A DNA stretch of 64,000 nt from Galbitalea soli. GTDB lineage: Bacteria; Actinomycetota; Actinomycetes; Actinomycetales; Microbacteriaceae. The DNA lies in the NCBI RefSeq assembly GCF_010686725.1, contig NZ_JAAGWZ010000001.1, positions 558,001-622,000 of the forward strand, read 5' to 3'. Below, in pieces: positions 51,345-60,947 of this stretch (position 1 is its first letter; each line of letters starts with the position of its first letter). Both the position numbers and the translations under genes were made by a program. The notes under the pieces are model-generated. The model ran no database searches. It saw only the letters and a list, made by a program, of their open reading frames with translations, and was not told the origin of the DNA.

Positions 51345-51856
51345 GTCGTTCCCTTCGCGGATGGTGGAGATGACTTCCGCGGCACTGGGGAACTCGTATG
51401 TTGCGTCGGGTTGCTTGAATACTGCCGGGGCACGGCGAGCGGTGCAATTGCCCCCTTTCGGGGGGCTTCGCGGGACCCGAGGGTGCCGGTCGGGCGTTCT
51501 GCCGACCGGAGGACGGCCCCGCGGGGATGCCCCGCCGAGCTCGTCGTGGCGGCACCGCGCCACTGCCAGCCGACTCAGGAAAAACGCAGATCATCGCCGG
51601 ATTTGCTGTAGCCGTGTACAGGACTGCGCAGGGCATCCACGGTAACGCGTACTCCTGTGCCGGGACGGGACGCGCCCCCAGAGCGGGGTACGCTCGTGCC
51701 CCATTTCGGGGTACACAATTTGATCGAAAAAAAGATTGCTCAGCCGCGCGAAACGGTCCCTCCGGGCGCGTCGCTCGGCGTGCAGCGCGCAGTGTTCCTC
51801 GCACCGCGGGGTCGTCGCGCCGCGCGCGCGGCACCGCGGAGACGCCCGCCAGGCGG
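51345..51856 (-). promoter_or_regulatory. 512-bp intergenic region, probable leader of the polysaccharide unit
   Basis: This is the longest gene-free stretch of the window. It has an AT-rich patch near 51712-51740, two GGGGTAC copies 23 bp apart (51685-51691, 51708-51714), and a perfect 8-bp hairpin CCGGTCGG/CCGACCGG (51486-51509). I see no convincing coding frame with a ribosome site, and no riboswitch class I can name. It probably holds the promoter and a long 5' leader of the GT2 gene. Confidence 0.5.
51486..51509 (-). repeat. hairpin in the GT2 leader
   Basis: CCGGTCGG (51486-51493) and CCGACCGG (51502-51509) are perfect arms with an 8-nt loop, about 140 bp upstream of the GT2 start. It could be part of an attenuator or a structured leader. 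Confidence 0.5.
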
Positions 51857-54796
51857 TCAGGCCGTCGTGGGTCGGGGGATCGCAGACACCCCGTAGAAGC
51901 GGCGCTCGAACACCTGGCGGGCGAGTCGTGTCGTCCTCAGGTAGTCCTCCTCGAGCGCGCCCGCTGACCCGGGTGGGTACTCCATGAGGCGCGCGACGCC
52001 CTCGAGCGCCTGACGCTCTGTCGGCAGCACGTCGGCGGTCTTCGCCGTCCAGAGCGTCATCGCCGAGCGGGCCCGCGACGCGATGATCCACGCATCGTGC
52101 AGCTTCTTGGCGTCCGCAGCGGGAATGAGCCCGGCGGCCTCGGCAACGGCGAGGGCGTCGAGCGTCGAGGTCGTACGAAGGCCCGGGATGCTCGCCGCGT
52201 GCTGCAGTTGCAGCAGCTGCACGAACCACTCGACGTCGCTCAGTGATCCTCGGCCGAGTTTGAGATGCCGCGAGGGATCAGCGCCCTGCGGCAGACGCTC
52301 CGACTCGACCCGCGCCTTGATGCGTTTGACCTCGCGCACGCCCTGTTCCGCAATCGTCGCGGGGTACCGCACCTCGTCGGCGAGGTGCTCGAAGTCGCGC
52401 AACAGACCCTCGTCGCCCACGACGCCGCGCGCGCGCAGCAGGGCCTGGGCCTCCCAGGTCAGCGACCATCGCCGGTAGTAGGCGCGGTAGCTGTCCAGGG
52501 ACCGCACGACCGCGCCGTTCTTCCCCTCCGGCCGCAGCCCGATGTCGAGGTCGAGCGGCAGGCGGAGGTCTTCGGTCAGCCGACTGAGCGAGGCGACGAT
52601 CTGCTCGGAGCGCGATTGCGCCTCTTCGCCCGTGGCTGTCGTCGCGCGATAGACGTAGACGACGTCCGCGTCCGAGCCGAAGCCGAGCTCCCCTCCGCCG
52701 TAGCGACCCATCGCGATGATGCCGAACTCGAGACCATCATCCTCACTGTGCACGAGCGAGAGCACGCCGGTGAGGATCGCCGTGGTGATGTCGCTGAGGG
52801 CGCGGCCGAGCTCCTCCACGGAGATGAACCCGAGGATGCCCGCGATGGCGACCCGCAGCACCTCGCGTCGGCGGGCGGTGCGGAGGGCGAGGGCCGCCGC
52901 ATCCACGTCATCCCGGTGCCGCGACACCGTCGCGCGCGTCTCGTCGAGCAGCTGGGCGAGCGGCCGCGGCCGCAGCTCGTCTTCGTTCTCGAGCCATGCC
53001 GCGCCCTCCGGGATGCGCTCGAGGAGGGTGCCGACGAACTTCGAGCCGGAGAGCACGCTGGTCAGCCGCTGCGCGGCTCCCGAGGAGTCGCGCAGCATGC
53101 GCAGGAACCAGTAGGCCTCGCCGAGGTCGTCGCTGAGTCTGCGGAACGCCAGAAGTCCGTGGTCGGGGTCCGCCCCGTCGGCGAACCACCCCAGCATGAC
53201 CGGAAGCAGGGTGCGCTGGATCGTGGCGCGGCGCGACACTCCGCCCGTGAGCGCGGCGATGTGATGGAGGGCGCCCTTCGGGTCGCGGAAACCGATGGCC
53301 GCGAGACGCGCCTCGGCCTGCGTGCTGGTGAGGCTGAGTTCGTCGCCGGGCAACGCCGCGACGGCGCTGAGCAATGGCCGGTAGAACAGCCGCTCGTGGA
53401 GATTGCGCACCGCGTGCTTGGTGCGCTGCCACGACGCGGAGAGCTCGGCGGCCGTCGCGTAGAGACCCGTGGAGCGAGCCAGAACGCGCACCGCCTCGGC
53501 ATCGCGCGGCATGAGGTGCGTTCGAGAGAGACGGCTGAGCTGCAGCCGGTGCTCGAGCAGGCGCAGAAAGCGGTAGTCGCCCGCGAACTCGGCCGATTCG
53601 ACCCGGCCGATGTATCCCTGTGCCGCGAGCGACACGAGGGCGGGGAGCGTGGCCTGCTGGCGCACCTCGGGATCGGTCTGCCCGTGCACGAGCTGGAGCA
53701 ACTGGATGGTGAACTCGATGTCGCGAAGACCGCCGGGACCGAGCTTGAGCTGGATGTCGCGCTCGTCTGCGGGGATGTTCTCGGTGACGCGCTCGCGCAT
53801 CCGCTGCACCGACTCGACGAAGTTCTCGCGGGAGGCGCTCGTCCAGACCATCGGCGCGAGCGCCGCGACGTAGCGCTCCCCCAGCTCGAGATCGCCCGCG
53901 AGCGGCCGGGCCTTGAGAAGAGCCTGGAACTCCCAGCTCTTGGCCCAGCGCTCGTAGTACGCGACGTGCGACTCGAGGCTGCGCACGAGTGCGCCGTCTT
54001 TGCCCTCAGGCCGCAGATTCGCGTCGACCTCCCAGAGCGCCGGCTCGATGGCGAGCTCCTGGATGCCCCGTGCCGTCTGCATCGCGAGCTTGGTGGCGAT
54101 ATCGACCGCGCGACCCGTTTCGAGCCCGCCGGTCGCCTCCGCGACGAAGATCACGTCGACGTCGCTCACGTAGTTCAGCTCGCGCGCGCCGGCCTTGCCC
54201 ATTCCGATGATCGCGAGCCGGGTGCGCTCCACGTCCGCGGCGGGGAAGCGCACCTCGCGGCGGGCGACCTCCAGCGAGGCGTCCAGCGCCGCGCCGGCGA
54301 GGTCGGCCAACACCATCGTGACGTCGGAGACGGCCGCGAGCGGATCCGGATGGGCGAGATCCCACGCCGCCAGCGCGGCGACTCGGCGCCGGTACCGCAC
54401 GCGGAGTGCCGTATAGGCCGCGTCGCCGCTGAGGCCGGCGACGGAGGAGACCAGATCATCGCGCAGTTCGTCGCGACTCGGGATGCCCGTGATGGGCGCC
54501 TCGAGGCAGGCCAGCTCCTCGGGGTGCCGATGGAAGAACTCGGCCAGACCGCGCGAGGCGCCGAGCACCCGGATGAGACGCGCCGCCGCGTCGCCCGCGC
54601 CGAGCAGGCGCGCGACCTCGGCCGGGGCGTGCTCGTCGAGGCGGAGAAGCAGGTCGAGTGCCTGATCGGGATCGGCCGCGGCCGCGAAGTGCGGCACGAC
54701 CTCTTCCGGGAACCGCTCGAGGGCGTCGCGCGAGGCGCTCAACTCGGTGAAACCGAGCCGGGCCAGTTCAGTCAGCGTTGTCTGAAGGCGAGGCAT
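51857..54796 (-). CDS. glnE: glutamine synthetase adenylyltransferase/adenylyl-removing enzyme
   Basis: A 979-residue two-headed enzyme. The N-terminal removing domain has IIGMGKAGARELNYVSDVDV and the C-terminal adenylylating domain has IIAMGRYGGGELGFGSDADV, both nucleotidyltransferase motifs. Helical GlnD-linker-type domains follow each. It adds AMP to and removes it from the GlnA tyrosine. The ATG at 54796 fits relatives (start near MPRLQTTLTELARLGF). It is 26 bp downstream of glnA2 and probably co-transcribed. The usual neighbour glnA is here separated by a polysaccharide block. Confidence 0.92.
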   Translation of the reverse strand: MPRLQTTLTELARLGFTELSASRDALERFPEEVVPHFAAAADPDQALDLLLRLDEHAPAEVARLLGAGDAAARLIRVLGASRGLAEFFHRHPEELACLEAPITGIPSRDELRDDLVSSVAGLSGDAAYTALRVRYRRRVAALAAWDLAHPDPLAAVSDVTMVLADLAGAALDASLEVARREVRFPAADVERTRLAIIGMGKAGARELNYVSDVDVIFVAEATGGLETGRAVDIATKLAMQTARGIQELAIEPALWEVDANLRPEGKDGALVRSLESHVAYYERWAKSWEFQALLKARPLAGDLELGERYVAALAPMVWTSASRENFVESVQRMRERVTENIPADERDIQLKLGPGGLRDIEFTIQLLQLVHGQTDPEVRQQATLPALVSLAAQGYIGRVESAEFAGDYRFLRLLEHRLQLSRLSRTHLMPRDAEAVRVLARSTGLYATAAELSASWQRTKHAVRNLHERLFYRPLLSAVAALPGDELSLTSTQAEARLAAIGFRDPKGALHHIAALTGGVSRRATIQRTLLPVMLGWFADGADPDHGLLAFRRLSDDLGEAYWFLRMLRDSSGAAQRLTSVLSGSKFVGTLLERIPEGAAWLENEDELRPRPLAQLLDETRATVSRHRDDVDAAALALRTARRREVLRVAIAGILGFISVEELGRALSDITTAILTGVLSLVHSEDDGLEFGIIAMGRYGGGELGFGSDADVVYVYRATTATGEEAQSRSEQIVASLSRLTEDLRLPLDLDIGLRPEGKNGAVVRSLDSYRAYYRRWSLTWEAQALLRARGVVGDEGLLRDFEHLADEVRYPATIAEQGVREVKRIKARVESERLPQGADPSRHLKLGRGSLSDVEWFVQLLQLQHAASIPGLRTTSTLDALAVAEAAGLIPAADAKKLHDAWIIASRARSAMTLWTAKTADVLPTERQALEGVARLMEYPPGSAGALEEDYLRTTRLARQVFERRFYGVSAIPRPTTA

Positions 54797-54822
54797 GGTG
54801 CGGTCGACGGATCCCTGTTCGA

Positions 54823-56160
54823 TCACAGGATCTCGAGGTTGCTCTCCAACTCGTAGGGCGTGACCTGGGCGCGGTACTCGCGCCAGTCGCGGCGCTTGTT
54901 GAGCAGCACGTAGTTGAACACCTGTTCGCCCAGGGTCTCCGCCACAAGCTCGGAGTCCTCCATGAGCGACAGCGCGTGGTCGAGGCTGGCGGGAAGCTGG
55001 TTGTAGCCGAGGGCCCGGCGCTCGGCGTCGGTCAGGGTCCAGACGTTGTCCTCCGCCTCGGGCGGAAGCTCGTACTCCTCCTCGATGCCCTTGAGCCCCG
55101 CGGCGAGCAGCAACGAGTAGGCGAGGTAGGGGTTCGCGGCGGAGTCGATGGCCCGGTACTCCACTCGCGAGCTCTGCCCCTTGTTGGGCTTGTAGAGAGG
55201 AACGCGCACGAGCGCGGAGCGGTTGTTGTGACCCCAGGTCACGAAGCTCGGCGCTTCGTCGCCGCCCCACAGCCGCTTGTAGCTGTTGACGAACTGGTTG
55301 GTCACCGCGGTGATCTCGGGCGCGTGGCGCAGGAGCCCCGCGACGAACTGGCGGCCGATCTTGGAGAGCTGGTACTGGTTGCCGCCGTCGAAGAAGGCAT
55401 TGACGTCGCCCTCGAAGAGCGACATGTGCGTGTGCATGCCCGAACCGGGATGACCGGACAGCGGCTTCGGCATGAAGGTGGCGTAGACGCCCTGCTCGAT
55501 CGCCACCTCCTTGATGACCGTGCGAAAGGTCATGATGTTGTCGGCGGTCGTGAGCGCGTCGGCGTAGCGGAGGTCGATCTCGTTCTGACCGGGACCCGCC
55601 TCGTGGTGGCTGAACTCGACCGAGATGCCCAGGTCTTCGAGCATCCGCACCGAGCGCCGACGGAAGTCGTGGGCGGTGCCCCCGGGCACGTTGTCGAAGT
55701 ACCCAGCGGAATCGACGGGCTCCGGCGCTCCGTTCTTCACCTTGCTCGACTTGAGGAGGTAGAACTCGATCTCGGGGTGCGTGTAGAAGGTGAAACCGCG
55801 GTCGGCGGCCTTCGCGAGCGTGCGCTTGAGCACGTTGCGGGGATCGGCCACCGCGGGCTGGCCGTCAGGCGTCATGATGTCGCAGAACATGCGGGCGGTC
55901 GGATCGATCTCGCCCCGCCACGGAAGGATCTGGAAGGTGGTCGGATCCGGGTGCGCGAGAACGTCGGCCTCGTAGGAGCGGGTGAGTCCCTCGATCGCGG
56001 AGCCGTCGAAGCCGAGACCCTCGTTGAAGGCGCCCTCCACCTCGGCCGGAGCGATCGCGACCGACTTGAGCGTGCCCACGACGTCGGTGAACCAGAGCCG
56101 CACGAACTTGATGCCGCGCTCTTCGATGGTGCGAAGAACGAAGTCGCGCTGCTTATCCAC
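54823..56160 (-). CDS. glnA2: glutamine synthetase, type I-alpha
   Basis: A 445-residue second glutamine synthetase. The start is a GTG at 56158-56160, beginning VDKQRDFVLRT as in actinobacterial GlnA2, with AGGGAG upstream. Motifs are GFDGSAIEGLTRSYEAD, ETHPEIEFYLL-like THPEIEFYLLKSS, and GHPGSGMHTHMSLFEG for metal binding. The adenylylation region is shortened. It is in one unit with glnE. I find no GlnR box upstream, unlike glnA, so control is different. Confidence 0.92.
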   Translation of the reverse strand: MDKQRDFVLRTIEERGIKFVRLWFTDVVGTLKSVAIAPAEVEGAFNEGLGFDGSAIEGLTRSYEADVLAHPDPTTFQILPWRGEIDPTARMFCDIMTPDGQPAVADPRNVLKRTLAKAADRGFTFYTHPEIEFYLLKSSKVKNGAPEPVDSAGYFDNVPGGTAHDFRRRSVRMLEDLGISVEFSHHEAGPGQNEIDLRYADALTTADNIMTFRTVIKEVAIEQGVYATFMPKPLSGHPGSGMHTHMSLFEGDVNAFFDGGNQYQLSKIGRQFVAGLLRHAPEITAVTNQFVNSYKRLWGGDEAPSFVTWGHNNRSALVRVPLYKPNKGQSSRVEYRAIDSAANPYLAYSLLLAAGLKGIEEEYELPPEAEDNVWTLTDAERRALGYNQLPASLDHALSLMEDSELVAETLGEQVFNYVLLNKRRDWREYRAQVTPYELESNLEIL

Positions 56161-56169
56161 GGAGGCTCC

Positions 56170-56209
56170 CTGCGATGGTGAAACGGGTACTGCGATGGCG
56201 GAAACGGTG
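56170..56209. repeat. imperfect 20-bp tandem repeat between glnA2 and nadE
   Basis: Two units, CTGCGATGGTGAAACGGGTA and CTGCGATGGCGGAAACGGTG, lie head to tail 10 bp upstream of the glnA2 start and upstream of the nadE promoter. They may be binding sites for a shared regulator. Confidence 0.6.
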
Positions 56210-56238
56210 CTGAATCCGAGCCGTTTCGCTCGCGCTAT

Positions 56239-56244
56239 TAGGCT
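56239..56244 (+). promoter_or_regulatory. -10 element, leaderless start of nadE
   Basis: TAGGCT lies 7 bp before the nadE ATG, with no ribosome site. Confidence 0.5.
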
Positions 56245-56251
56245 AGTGGCT

Positions 56252-57982
56252 ATGCCCCGACTTCGCTTGGCACTCGCCCAGACGAACCCCGTGGTGGGCG
56301 ACCTCGCGGGGAATTCGACCCAGATCATGGAGGCCGCGAGGCGCGCGTGGGAGTCCGGAGCCGACATCGTCGCGGTCGGCGAGATGGCCCTGAGCGGCTA
56401 CCCGATCGAGGACCTCGCCGCTCGTCCGAGCTTCCTGCGGGCGAGCCGTGCGGCGGTCGAGGCACTCGCCACGCGGCTGGAGGCGGAGGGGCTCGGTGAG
56501 CTCGTCGTCGTGGTCGGTCATCCGGACGGGCCCTTCGAGCCGCGGCTGCTCGGCTCCAGCAACGCGCCCACCGCGATCGCGCAGAACCGCGCGAGCGTGC
56601 TGCAGCACGGGCGGGTGCGGGCGCAGTACTCGAAGCACCACCTGCCGAACTACTCCGTGTTCGACGAGTACCGCATCTTCATCCCCGGCGACGAACTGCT
56701 CGTGCTGCGGATCAAAGGCGTCGACGTCGCCCTCGTCATCTGCGAAGACCTCTGGCGCGACGGCGGCCCGGTCAACCGGGTCGTGAAGGCGGACGCGGGC
56801 CTGCTGCTCGTCATCAACGCGTCGCCGTTCGAGCGCGACAAAGACGAGGTGCGCCTCCCGCTCGTCACCCGACGCGCCGTCGAGAACAGCGCGATCGTGG
56901 CCTACGTCAACATCGTGGGCGGCCAAGACGACCTCATCTTCGACGGCGACAGCGTCATCGTCGACGGCTCGGGTTCGATCCTGGCGCGCGCCCCGCAGTG
57001 GCAACCCCACCTTCTCGTCGCCGACCTCGATGTCGCCGCCGCGACCCTCGACGAGCTGCCCGAGCACGTGACGCGGGTGACCCTCGACGATCCCGCACCG
57101 ACCACGCCGCCGATCGGGCTCGACATCGCGACGCTGCCAGATGACCGACAGCAGCTCTGGGACGCGCTCGTTCTGGGCCTGCGCGACTACGTCGGCAAGA
57201 ACGGCTTCCCCTCGGTCGTGCTCGGTGTCTCGGGCGGGATCGACTCCGCGGTCTGCGCCGCGATTGCCGCGGACGCGATCGGTGCCGACCGCGTGTACGG
57301 GGTGAGCATGCCGTCCCGGTGGAGCTCGGAGCACTCGCGCGGCGATGCCGACGTGCTCGCCGAGAACATCGGCTTCCACTACTCGGTGGAACCTATCGCC
57401 GAGCTCGTGCAGCCGGTCGAGGATCAACTGGCGCTGAGCGGGCTGGCGGCCGAGAATCTGCAGGCGCGCATCCGGGGCATCATCCTCATGGCGAAGTCGA
57501 ACATGGACGGCCACCTCGTGCTCACCACGGGAAACAAGAGCGAGCTCTCGGTCGGCTACTCGACCATCTACGGCGACTCCGCGGGCGGATTCGCTCCCAT
57601 CAAAGACGTGCCGAAGCTGCTCGTGTGGGAGCTCGCCCGCTGGCGCAATGAGGCGGCCGTCGCGCGCGGCGAGGTGCCGCCGATCCCCCGCAACTCCATC
57701 GAGAAGCCGCCGAGCGCGGAGCTGCGCCCCGACCAGACCGACCAGGACACCCTTCCGCCCTACGAGGTGCTCGACGCGATCCTCGACGCCTACGTGAGTC
57801 GCAACCTGGGCCAGGAGGATGTCGTCGCGCTCGGATTCGACCCCGACACCGTCGACTTCGTGACGCAGCTCGTGGACCGCTCGGAGTGGAAGCGACGCCA
57901 GGGGGCGATCGGCCCCAAGATCAGCGGGATGGCCTTCGGCCGCGACCGCCGACTCCCGATCACCTACCGTCCCACCGTCTGA
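56252..57982 (+). CDS. nadE: glutamine-dependent NAD+ synthetase
   Basis: A 576-residue two-domain enzyme for the last step of NAD synthesis. The N-terminal nitrilase-type amidase (about 1-260) has [13 protein letters not shown] (Glu), [12 protein letters not shown] (Lys) and [14 protein letters not shown] (Cys). The C-terminal synthetase has the P-loop [17 protein letters not shown] and [17 protein letters not shown]. The glutaminase half is complete. The gene is divergent from glnA2, giving a glutamine maker beside a glutamine user. Confidence 0.95.
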   Translation: MPRLRLALAQTNPVVGDLAGNSTQIMEAARRAWESGADIVAVGEMALSGYPIEDLAARPSFLRASRAAVEALATRLEAEGLGELVVVVGHPDGPFEPRLLGSSNAPTAIAQNRASVLQHGRVRAQYSKHHLPNYSVFDEYRIFIPGDELLVLRIKGVDVALVICEDLWRDGGPVNRVVKADAGLLLVINASPFERDKDEVRLPLVTRRAVENSAIVAYVNIVGGQDDLIFDGDSVIVDGSGSILARAPQWQPHLLVADLDVAAATLDELPEHVTRVTLDDPAPTTPPIGLDIATLPDDRQQLWDALVLGLRDYVGKNGFPSVVLGVSGGIDSAVCAAIAADAIGADRVYGVSMPSRWSSEHSRGDADVLAENIGFHYSVEPIAELVQPVEDQLALSGLAAENLQARIRGIILMAKSNMDGHLVLTTGNKSELSVGYSTIYGDSAGGFAPIKDVPKLLVWELARWRNEAAVARGEVPPIPRNSIEKPPSAELRPDQTDQDTLPPYEVLDAILDAYVSRNLGQEDVVALGFDPDTVDFVTQLVDRSEWKRRQGAIGPKISGMAFGRDRRLPITYRPTV

Positions 57983-58013
57983 CGCCGCCCGGAGCCGACG
58001 CGGCGCCTGCGGA

Positions 58014-58019
58014 TAGACT
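58014..58019 (+). promoter_or_regulatory. -10 element, leaderless start of panB
   Basis: TAGACT lies 7 bp before the panB ATG. Confidence 0.5.
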
Positions 58020-58026
58020 CGGCACC

Positions 58027-58854
58027 ATGCCAGAGACGCCCGCGGCGAGCGCGCCGAAGAAGGTTCGCACCCGACACTTCCAGACCGCGAAGGAGTCGGG
58101 GATCAAGATCACCGGCCTCACGAGCTACGACATGCTGACGGCCTCCATCTTCGACGAGGCGGGCATCGACTTCCTCCTCGTGGGGGACTCCGCCGCCAAC
58201 AACGTGCTCGGCTACGACACGACCCTGCCGGTGACTATCGACGACCTCATTCCACTCGCCCGCGCGGTCGCCGGGGCGGTCAAGCGGGCATTCGTCGTCG
58301 CCGATATGCCCTTCGGCTCCTATGAGACCGGGCCCGACGAGGCGCTGCACACGGCCTTCCGCTTCATGAAGGAGACGGGTGCCCACGCCGTGAAGCTCGA
58401 GGGCGGGGTGCGCTCGGCGGAGCAGATCCGCCGGATCGTCTCGGCCGGGATTCCGGTCATGGCGCACATCGGCTTCACCCCGCAGAGCGAACACGGCCTG
58501 GGCGGGCACGTCATCCAGGGTCGCGGCGACCAGGTCACGCAGTTGCTCGCGGACGCGCACGCGGTCGAGGACGCCGGTGCCTTCGCGGTCGTGCTGGAGA
58601 TGGTGCCGGCCGATGCCGCGCGCCAGGTGACCCAGGCGCTGCGCATCCCCACGATCAGCGTCGGCGCTGGGCCGCATACCGACGGCCAGCTTCTCGTCTG
58701 GACCGATTGGGCCGGCTTCACCGCGGGCCGGATCCCGAAGTTCGTCAAGCAGTACGCGAACCTCCGGCAGACCCTCACCGACGCGGTGCTCGCGTATCGC
58801 GCCGACGTCGACTCGGGCGCCTACCCCGGCGCGGAACACTCCTACGACGACTGA
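58027..58854 (+). CDS. panB: 3-methyl-2-oxobutanoate hydroxymethyltransferase
   Basis: A 275-residue TIM-barrel enzyme that starts pantothenate and CoA synthesis by adding a hydroxymethyl group to ketoisovalerate. Signatures are [49 protein letters not shown] and [15 protein letters not shown]. The N-terminus has about 10 extra residues typical of actinobacteria. It has its own leaderless promoter after nadE. Confidence 0.95.
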   Translation: MPETPAASAPKKVRTRHFQTAKESGIKITGLTSYDMLTASIFDEAGIDFLLVGDSAANNVLGYDTTLPVTIDDLIPLARAVAGAVKRAFVVADMPFGSYETGPDEALHTAFRFMKETGAHAVKLEGGVRSAEQIRRIVSAGIPVMAHIGFTPQSEHGLGGHVIQGRGDQVTQLLADAHAVEDAGAFAVVLEMVPADAARQVTQALRIPTISVGAGPHTDGQLLVWTDWAGFTAGRIPKFVKQYANLRQTLTDAVLAYRADVDSGAYPGAEHSYDD

Positions 58855-58906
58855 GACGGGCGGCGGCGATGCGAATCGCGCGGATGCCGGCCGATCGCGC
58901 GGGCGC

Positions 58907-59077
58907 TCAGCGCTCTTTCGCGTCGTCCTCGGCCCATTTGCGGGCACGCTCCGCGATGATCTCGGGCGCGCGCGCCGCCTCCTCGCGACTCGCGAAGGGG
59001 CCATCGAGGTCGGAGGCGAGCGACTGCTTGCCCTCTTCGACCTGGCCGGTCTTGTTGTTGTAATACCAGTCGGTCAC
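58907..59077 (-). CDS. small SPOR-like/DUF protein upstream of map
   Basis: A 56-residue protein starting [19 protein letters not shown] and continuing with [20 protein letters not shown], then a basic-acidic helix ending AKER. The aromatic start and the [12 protein letters not shown] segment resemble short SPOR-type proteins found near methionine aminopeptidase genes in actinobacteria. The GTG has AAGGAG at 5-bp spacing. Function unknown. It is divergent from map. Confidence 0.8.
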   Translation of the reverse strand: MTDWYYNNKTGQVEEGKQSLASDLDGPFASREEAARAPEIIAERARKWAEDDAKER

Positions 59078-59098
59078 CGTGGCTCCTTCGCGTGCGAA

Positions 59099-59104
59099 TA
59101 AAAT
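59099..59104 (+). promoter_or_regulatory. -10 element, leaderless start of map
   Basis: TAAAAT lies 7 bp before the map ATG. It is the best -10 match in the window and decides the start in favour of 59112 over an upstream GTG. Confidence 0.6.
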
Positions 59105-59111
59105 CGATCCT

Positions 59112-59978
59112 ATGCCTCGGGATTCCAGCGGTCACCTCGTCCCCGGGACGCTCTCCCCCGCCCGTCCGGTGCCGGCCTCGATTCCCCGGCCCGAGTACGT
59201 CGGCAAACCGGGTCCGCGGGAGTTCACGGGCAGCGATGTATACACGCCCGAGGCGATCGAGCGCATCCGTCGGGCCGGACGCATCGCCGCCCGCGCCGTG
59301 GAGGCCGTCGGCGCGGCGATCCGCCCGGGGGTCACGACCGACGAGCTCGACGCGATCGCTCACGAGTTCCTCGTCGACCACGGCGCCTACCCGTCGACTC
59401 TGGGCTATCGGGGGTTCCCGAAGTCGTGCTGCACCTCGATCAACGAGGTCATCTGCCACGGGATCCCCGACGACACGGTCATCGAGGACGGCGACATCGT
59501 CAACATCGACATCACCGCCTTCGTGGACGGTGTGCACGGCGACCTCAACGCCACCTTCGTGGCGGGCACCGCGAGCGAGGCGGCCACCGCCCTCGTCGAG
59601 CGCACGCGCGAGGCGCTGAACCGCGGAATAAAGGCGGTCGCGCCCGGGCGCGAGATCAACGTGATCGGCCGCGCCATCGAGTCGTACGCGAAGCGCTTCG
59701 GCTACGGAGTGGTGCGCGACTTCACCGGCCACGGAGTCGGCGAGGCCTTCCACTCCGGACTCGTGGTGCCGCACTACGACGCCGCTCCGCGGTTCGACAC
59801 CGTGATGGAGGTCGGCATGGTCTTCACGATCGAGCCCATGCTGACCCTCGGCGGCTACGACTGGGACATCTGGCCCGACGACTGGACGGTCACCACCCGA
59901 GACAAGAGTCTCACCGCGCAGTTCGAACACACCCTCGTCGTCACCGAGGGCGGCGCCGAGATCCTCACTCTTCCCTGA
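59112..59978 (+). CDS. map: methionine aminopeptidase, type I
   Basis: A 288-residue metallopeptidase that removes the initiator methionine. The N-terminal extension (about 40 residues, with [18 protein letters not shown]) is typical of actinobacterial MapA-like forms. The metal ligands are in [17 protein letters not shown] (two Asp), the [13 protein letters not shown] histidine, the FTIEPML glutamate and the C-terminal [12 protein letters not shown] glutamate. Confidence 0.95.
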   Translation: MPRDSSGHLVPGTLSPARPVPASIPRPEYVGKPGPREFTGSDVYTPEAIERIRRAGRIAARAVEAVGAAIRPGVTTDELDAIAHEFLVDHGAYPSTLGYRGFPKSCCTSINEVICHGIPDDTVIEDGDIVNIDITAFVDGVHGDLNATFVAGTASEAATALVERTREALNRGIKAVAPGREINVIGRAIESYAKRFGYGVVRDFTGHGVGEAFHSGLVVPHYDAAPRFDTVMEVGMVFTIEPMLTLGGYDWDIWPDDWTVTTRDKSLTAQFEHTLVVTEGGAEILTLP

Positions 59979-60014
59979 CCCCGTCCCGCCCACCCACCCG
60001 CACGAAGGACTCGC

Positions 60015-60791
60015 ATGACCAAGGCAGTAGGAATCGACATCGGCGGCACCGGGATCAAGGGCGCGGTCATCGACACCGCCACGGGCGCCCTGCTGACCGA
60101 CCGCATCAAGCTGGACACTCCGAAGGGCGGCGAGCCCGACGACATCGTGAAGGTCGTCGTGTCGATCATCGAGACCCTCGCCGTCGACGCGGAGGTGCCG
60201 GTCGGAGTGTGCTTCCCCGCGGTCATCATCAAGGGGCACACCATGTCGGCCGCCAACGTGTCGAAGAAGTGGATCGGACTCGACGCCGAGAAGCTGTTCG
60301 AGAAGGCGCTCGGTCGCGACATCAGGTTCATCAACGACGCGGACGCCGCGGGCGTCGCCGAGGTGCGCTACGGCGCCGCCAAGGATGTGCCGGGGGTGGT
60401 GATTCTCACCACACTGGGCACCGGCATCGGCAGCGCGCTCATCTACAACGGCGTCCTCGTGCCGAACACCGAGCTCGGCCACCTCGAGGTCGACGGGAAG
60501 GACGCGGAATCGCGCGCCTCCTACTCGGCGAAGGAGAGGGACGACCTCAGCTTCAAGGAGTGGGCGAAGCGCCTCCAGCGCTACTACGACACGGTCGAGG
60601 CGCTGTTCTCGCCGGACCTCATCATCGTGGGCGGGGGGATCTCGAAGTCGTACGAGGAATTCCTCCCCCTCCTCGAGCTCCGCGCGCCGATCGTGCCGGC
60701 CGCACTGCGCAACAATGCCGGCATCCTCGGTGCCGCCGCGCTCGCGGCCGAGCACCGCGGCGCGACGGGGCACGCCGCCGTCGCCGACTGA
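60015..60791 (+). CDS. ppgK: polyphosphate glucokinase
   Basis: A 258-residue ROK-family kinase that phosphorylates glucose with polyphosphate and/or ATP. Motifs are [15 protein letters not shown] (phosphate 1), [13 protein letters not shown] with the catalytic aspartate, [15 protein letters not shown] and NTELGHLEV. The length and the GTGIGSA form are those of actinobacterial PPGK. The ATG has GAAGGA upstream. It follows map by 36 bp. Confidence 0.93.
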   Translation: MTKAVGIDIGGTGIKGAVIDTATGALLTDRIKLDTPKGGEPDDIVKVVVSIIETLAVDAEVPVGVCFPAVIIKGHTMSAANVSKKWIGLDAEKLFEKALGRDIRFINDADAAGVAEVRYGAAKDVPGVVILTTLGTGIGSALIYNGVLVPNTELGHLEVDGKDAESRASYSAKERDDLSFKEWAKRLQRYYDTVEALFSPDLIIVGGGISKSYEEFLPLLELRAPIVPAALRNNAGILGAAALAAEHRGATGHAAVAD

Positions 60792-60808
60792 GCGCGCCGC
60801 CGCCCCGC

Positions 60809-60846
60809 GTTAGGGTTCGCGCTCGCGGCGTTAGGGATCCGTTAGG
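60809..60846 (+). promoter_or_regulatory. three GTTAGG repeats, probable KdpE-type operator
   Basis: GTTAGG occurs at 60809, 60830 and 60841, with spacings of 21 and 11 bp, so all three face the same side of the helix. OmpR-family regulators such as KdpE bind direct repeats about 11 bp apart. The site lies 100-140 bp upstream of the kdp genes. Confidence 0.55.
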
Positions 60847-60852
60847 AACGGC

Positions 60853-60872
60853 ACCCGGGGCATCCCCCGGGT
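60853..60872 (+). terminator. hairpin between ppgK and kdp
   Basis: ACCCGGGG (60853-60860), loop CATC, CCCCGGGT (60865-60872): a perfect 8-bp stem without a U-run. It may end ppgK transcription. A TTGACT hexamer follows directly and may be the kdp -35. Confidence 0.5.
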
Positions 60873-60947
60873 CTTGACTCTGTTCGTGGCCATGCCACCC
60901 GTGCCCGCGATCGCGGCCACGGCGGTCGTTCCAGATGGAGTCCTTCC

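Noticed and set aside
51345-51856. Riboswitch (c-di-GMP or c-di-AMP type) in the GT2 leader
   Set aside because: I looked for the conserved cores and could not place them. The hairpins alone are not sufficient.
54797-55270. Upstream extension of glnE into glnA2
   Set aside because: The extra 158 codons overlap glnA2 in another frame and have no GlnE similarity. The ATG at 54796 fits the family start.
56161-56251. GlnR box before glnA2
   Set aside because: GAAAC-like pieces occur, but no GTnAC is at the required 6-bp distance.
56161-56367. Upstream extension of glnA2
   Set aside because: It would overlap nadE. The GTG at 56160 gives the usual GlnA2 N-terminus and has a ribosome site.
58842-60773. 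Long minus-strand open frame opposite map and ppgK
   Set aside because: It is a shadow of two well-identified genes.
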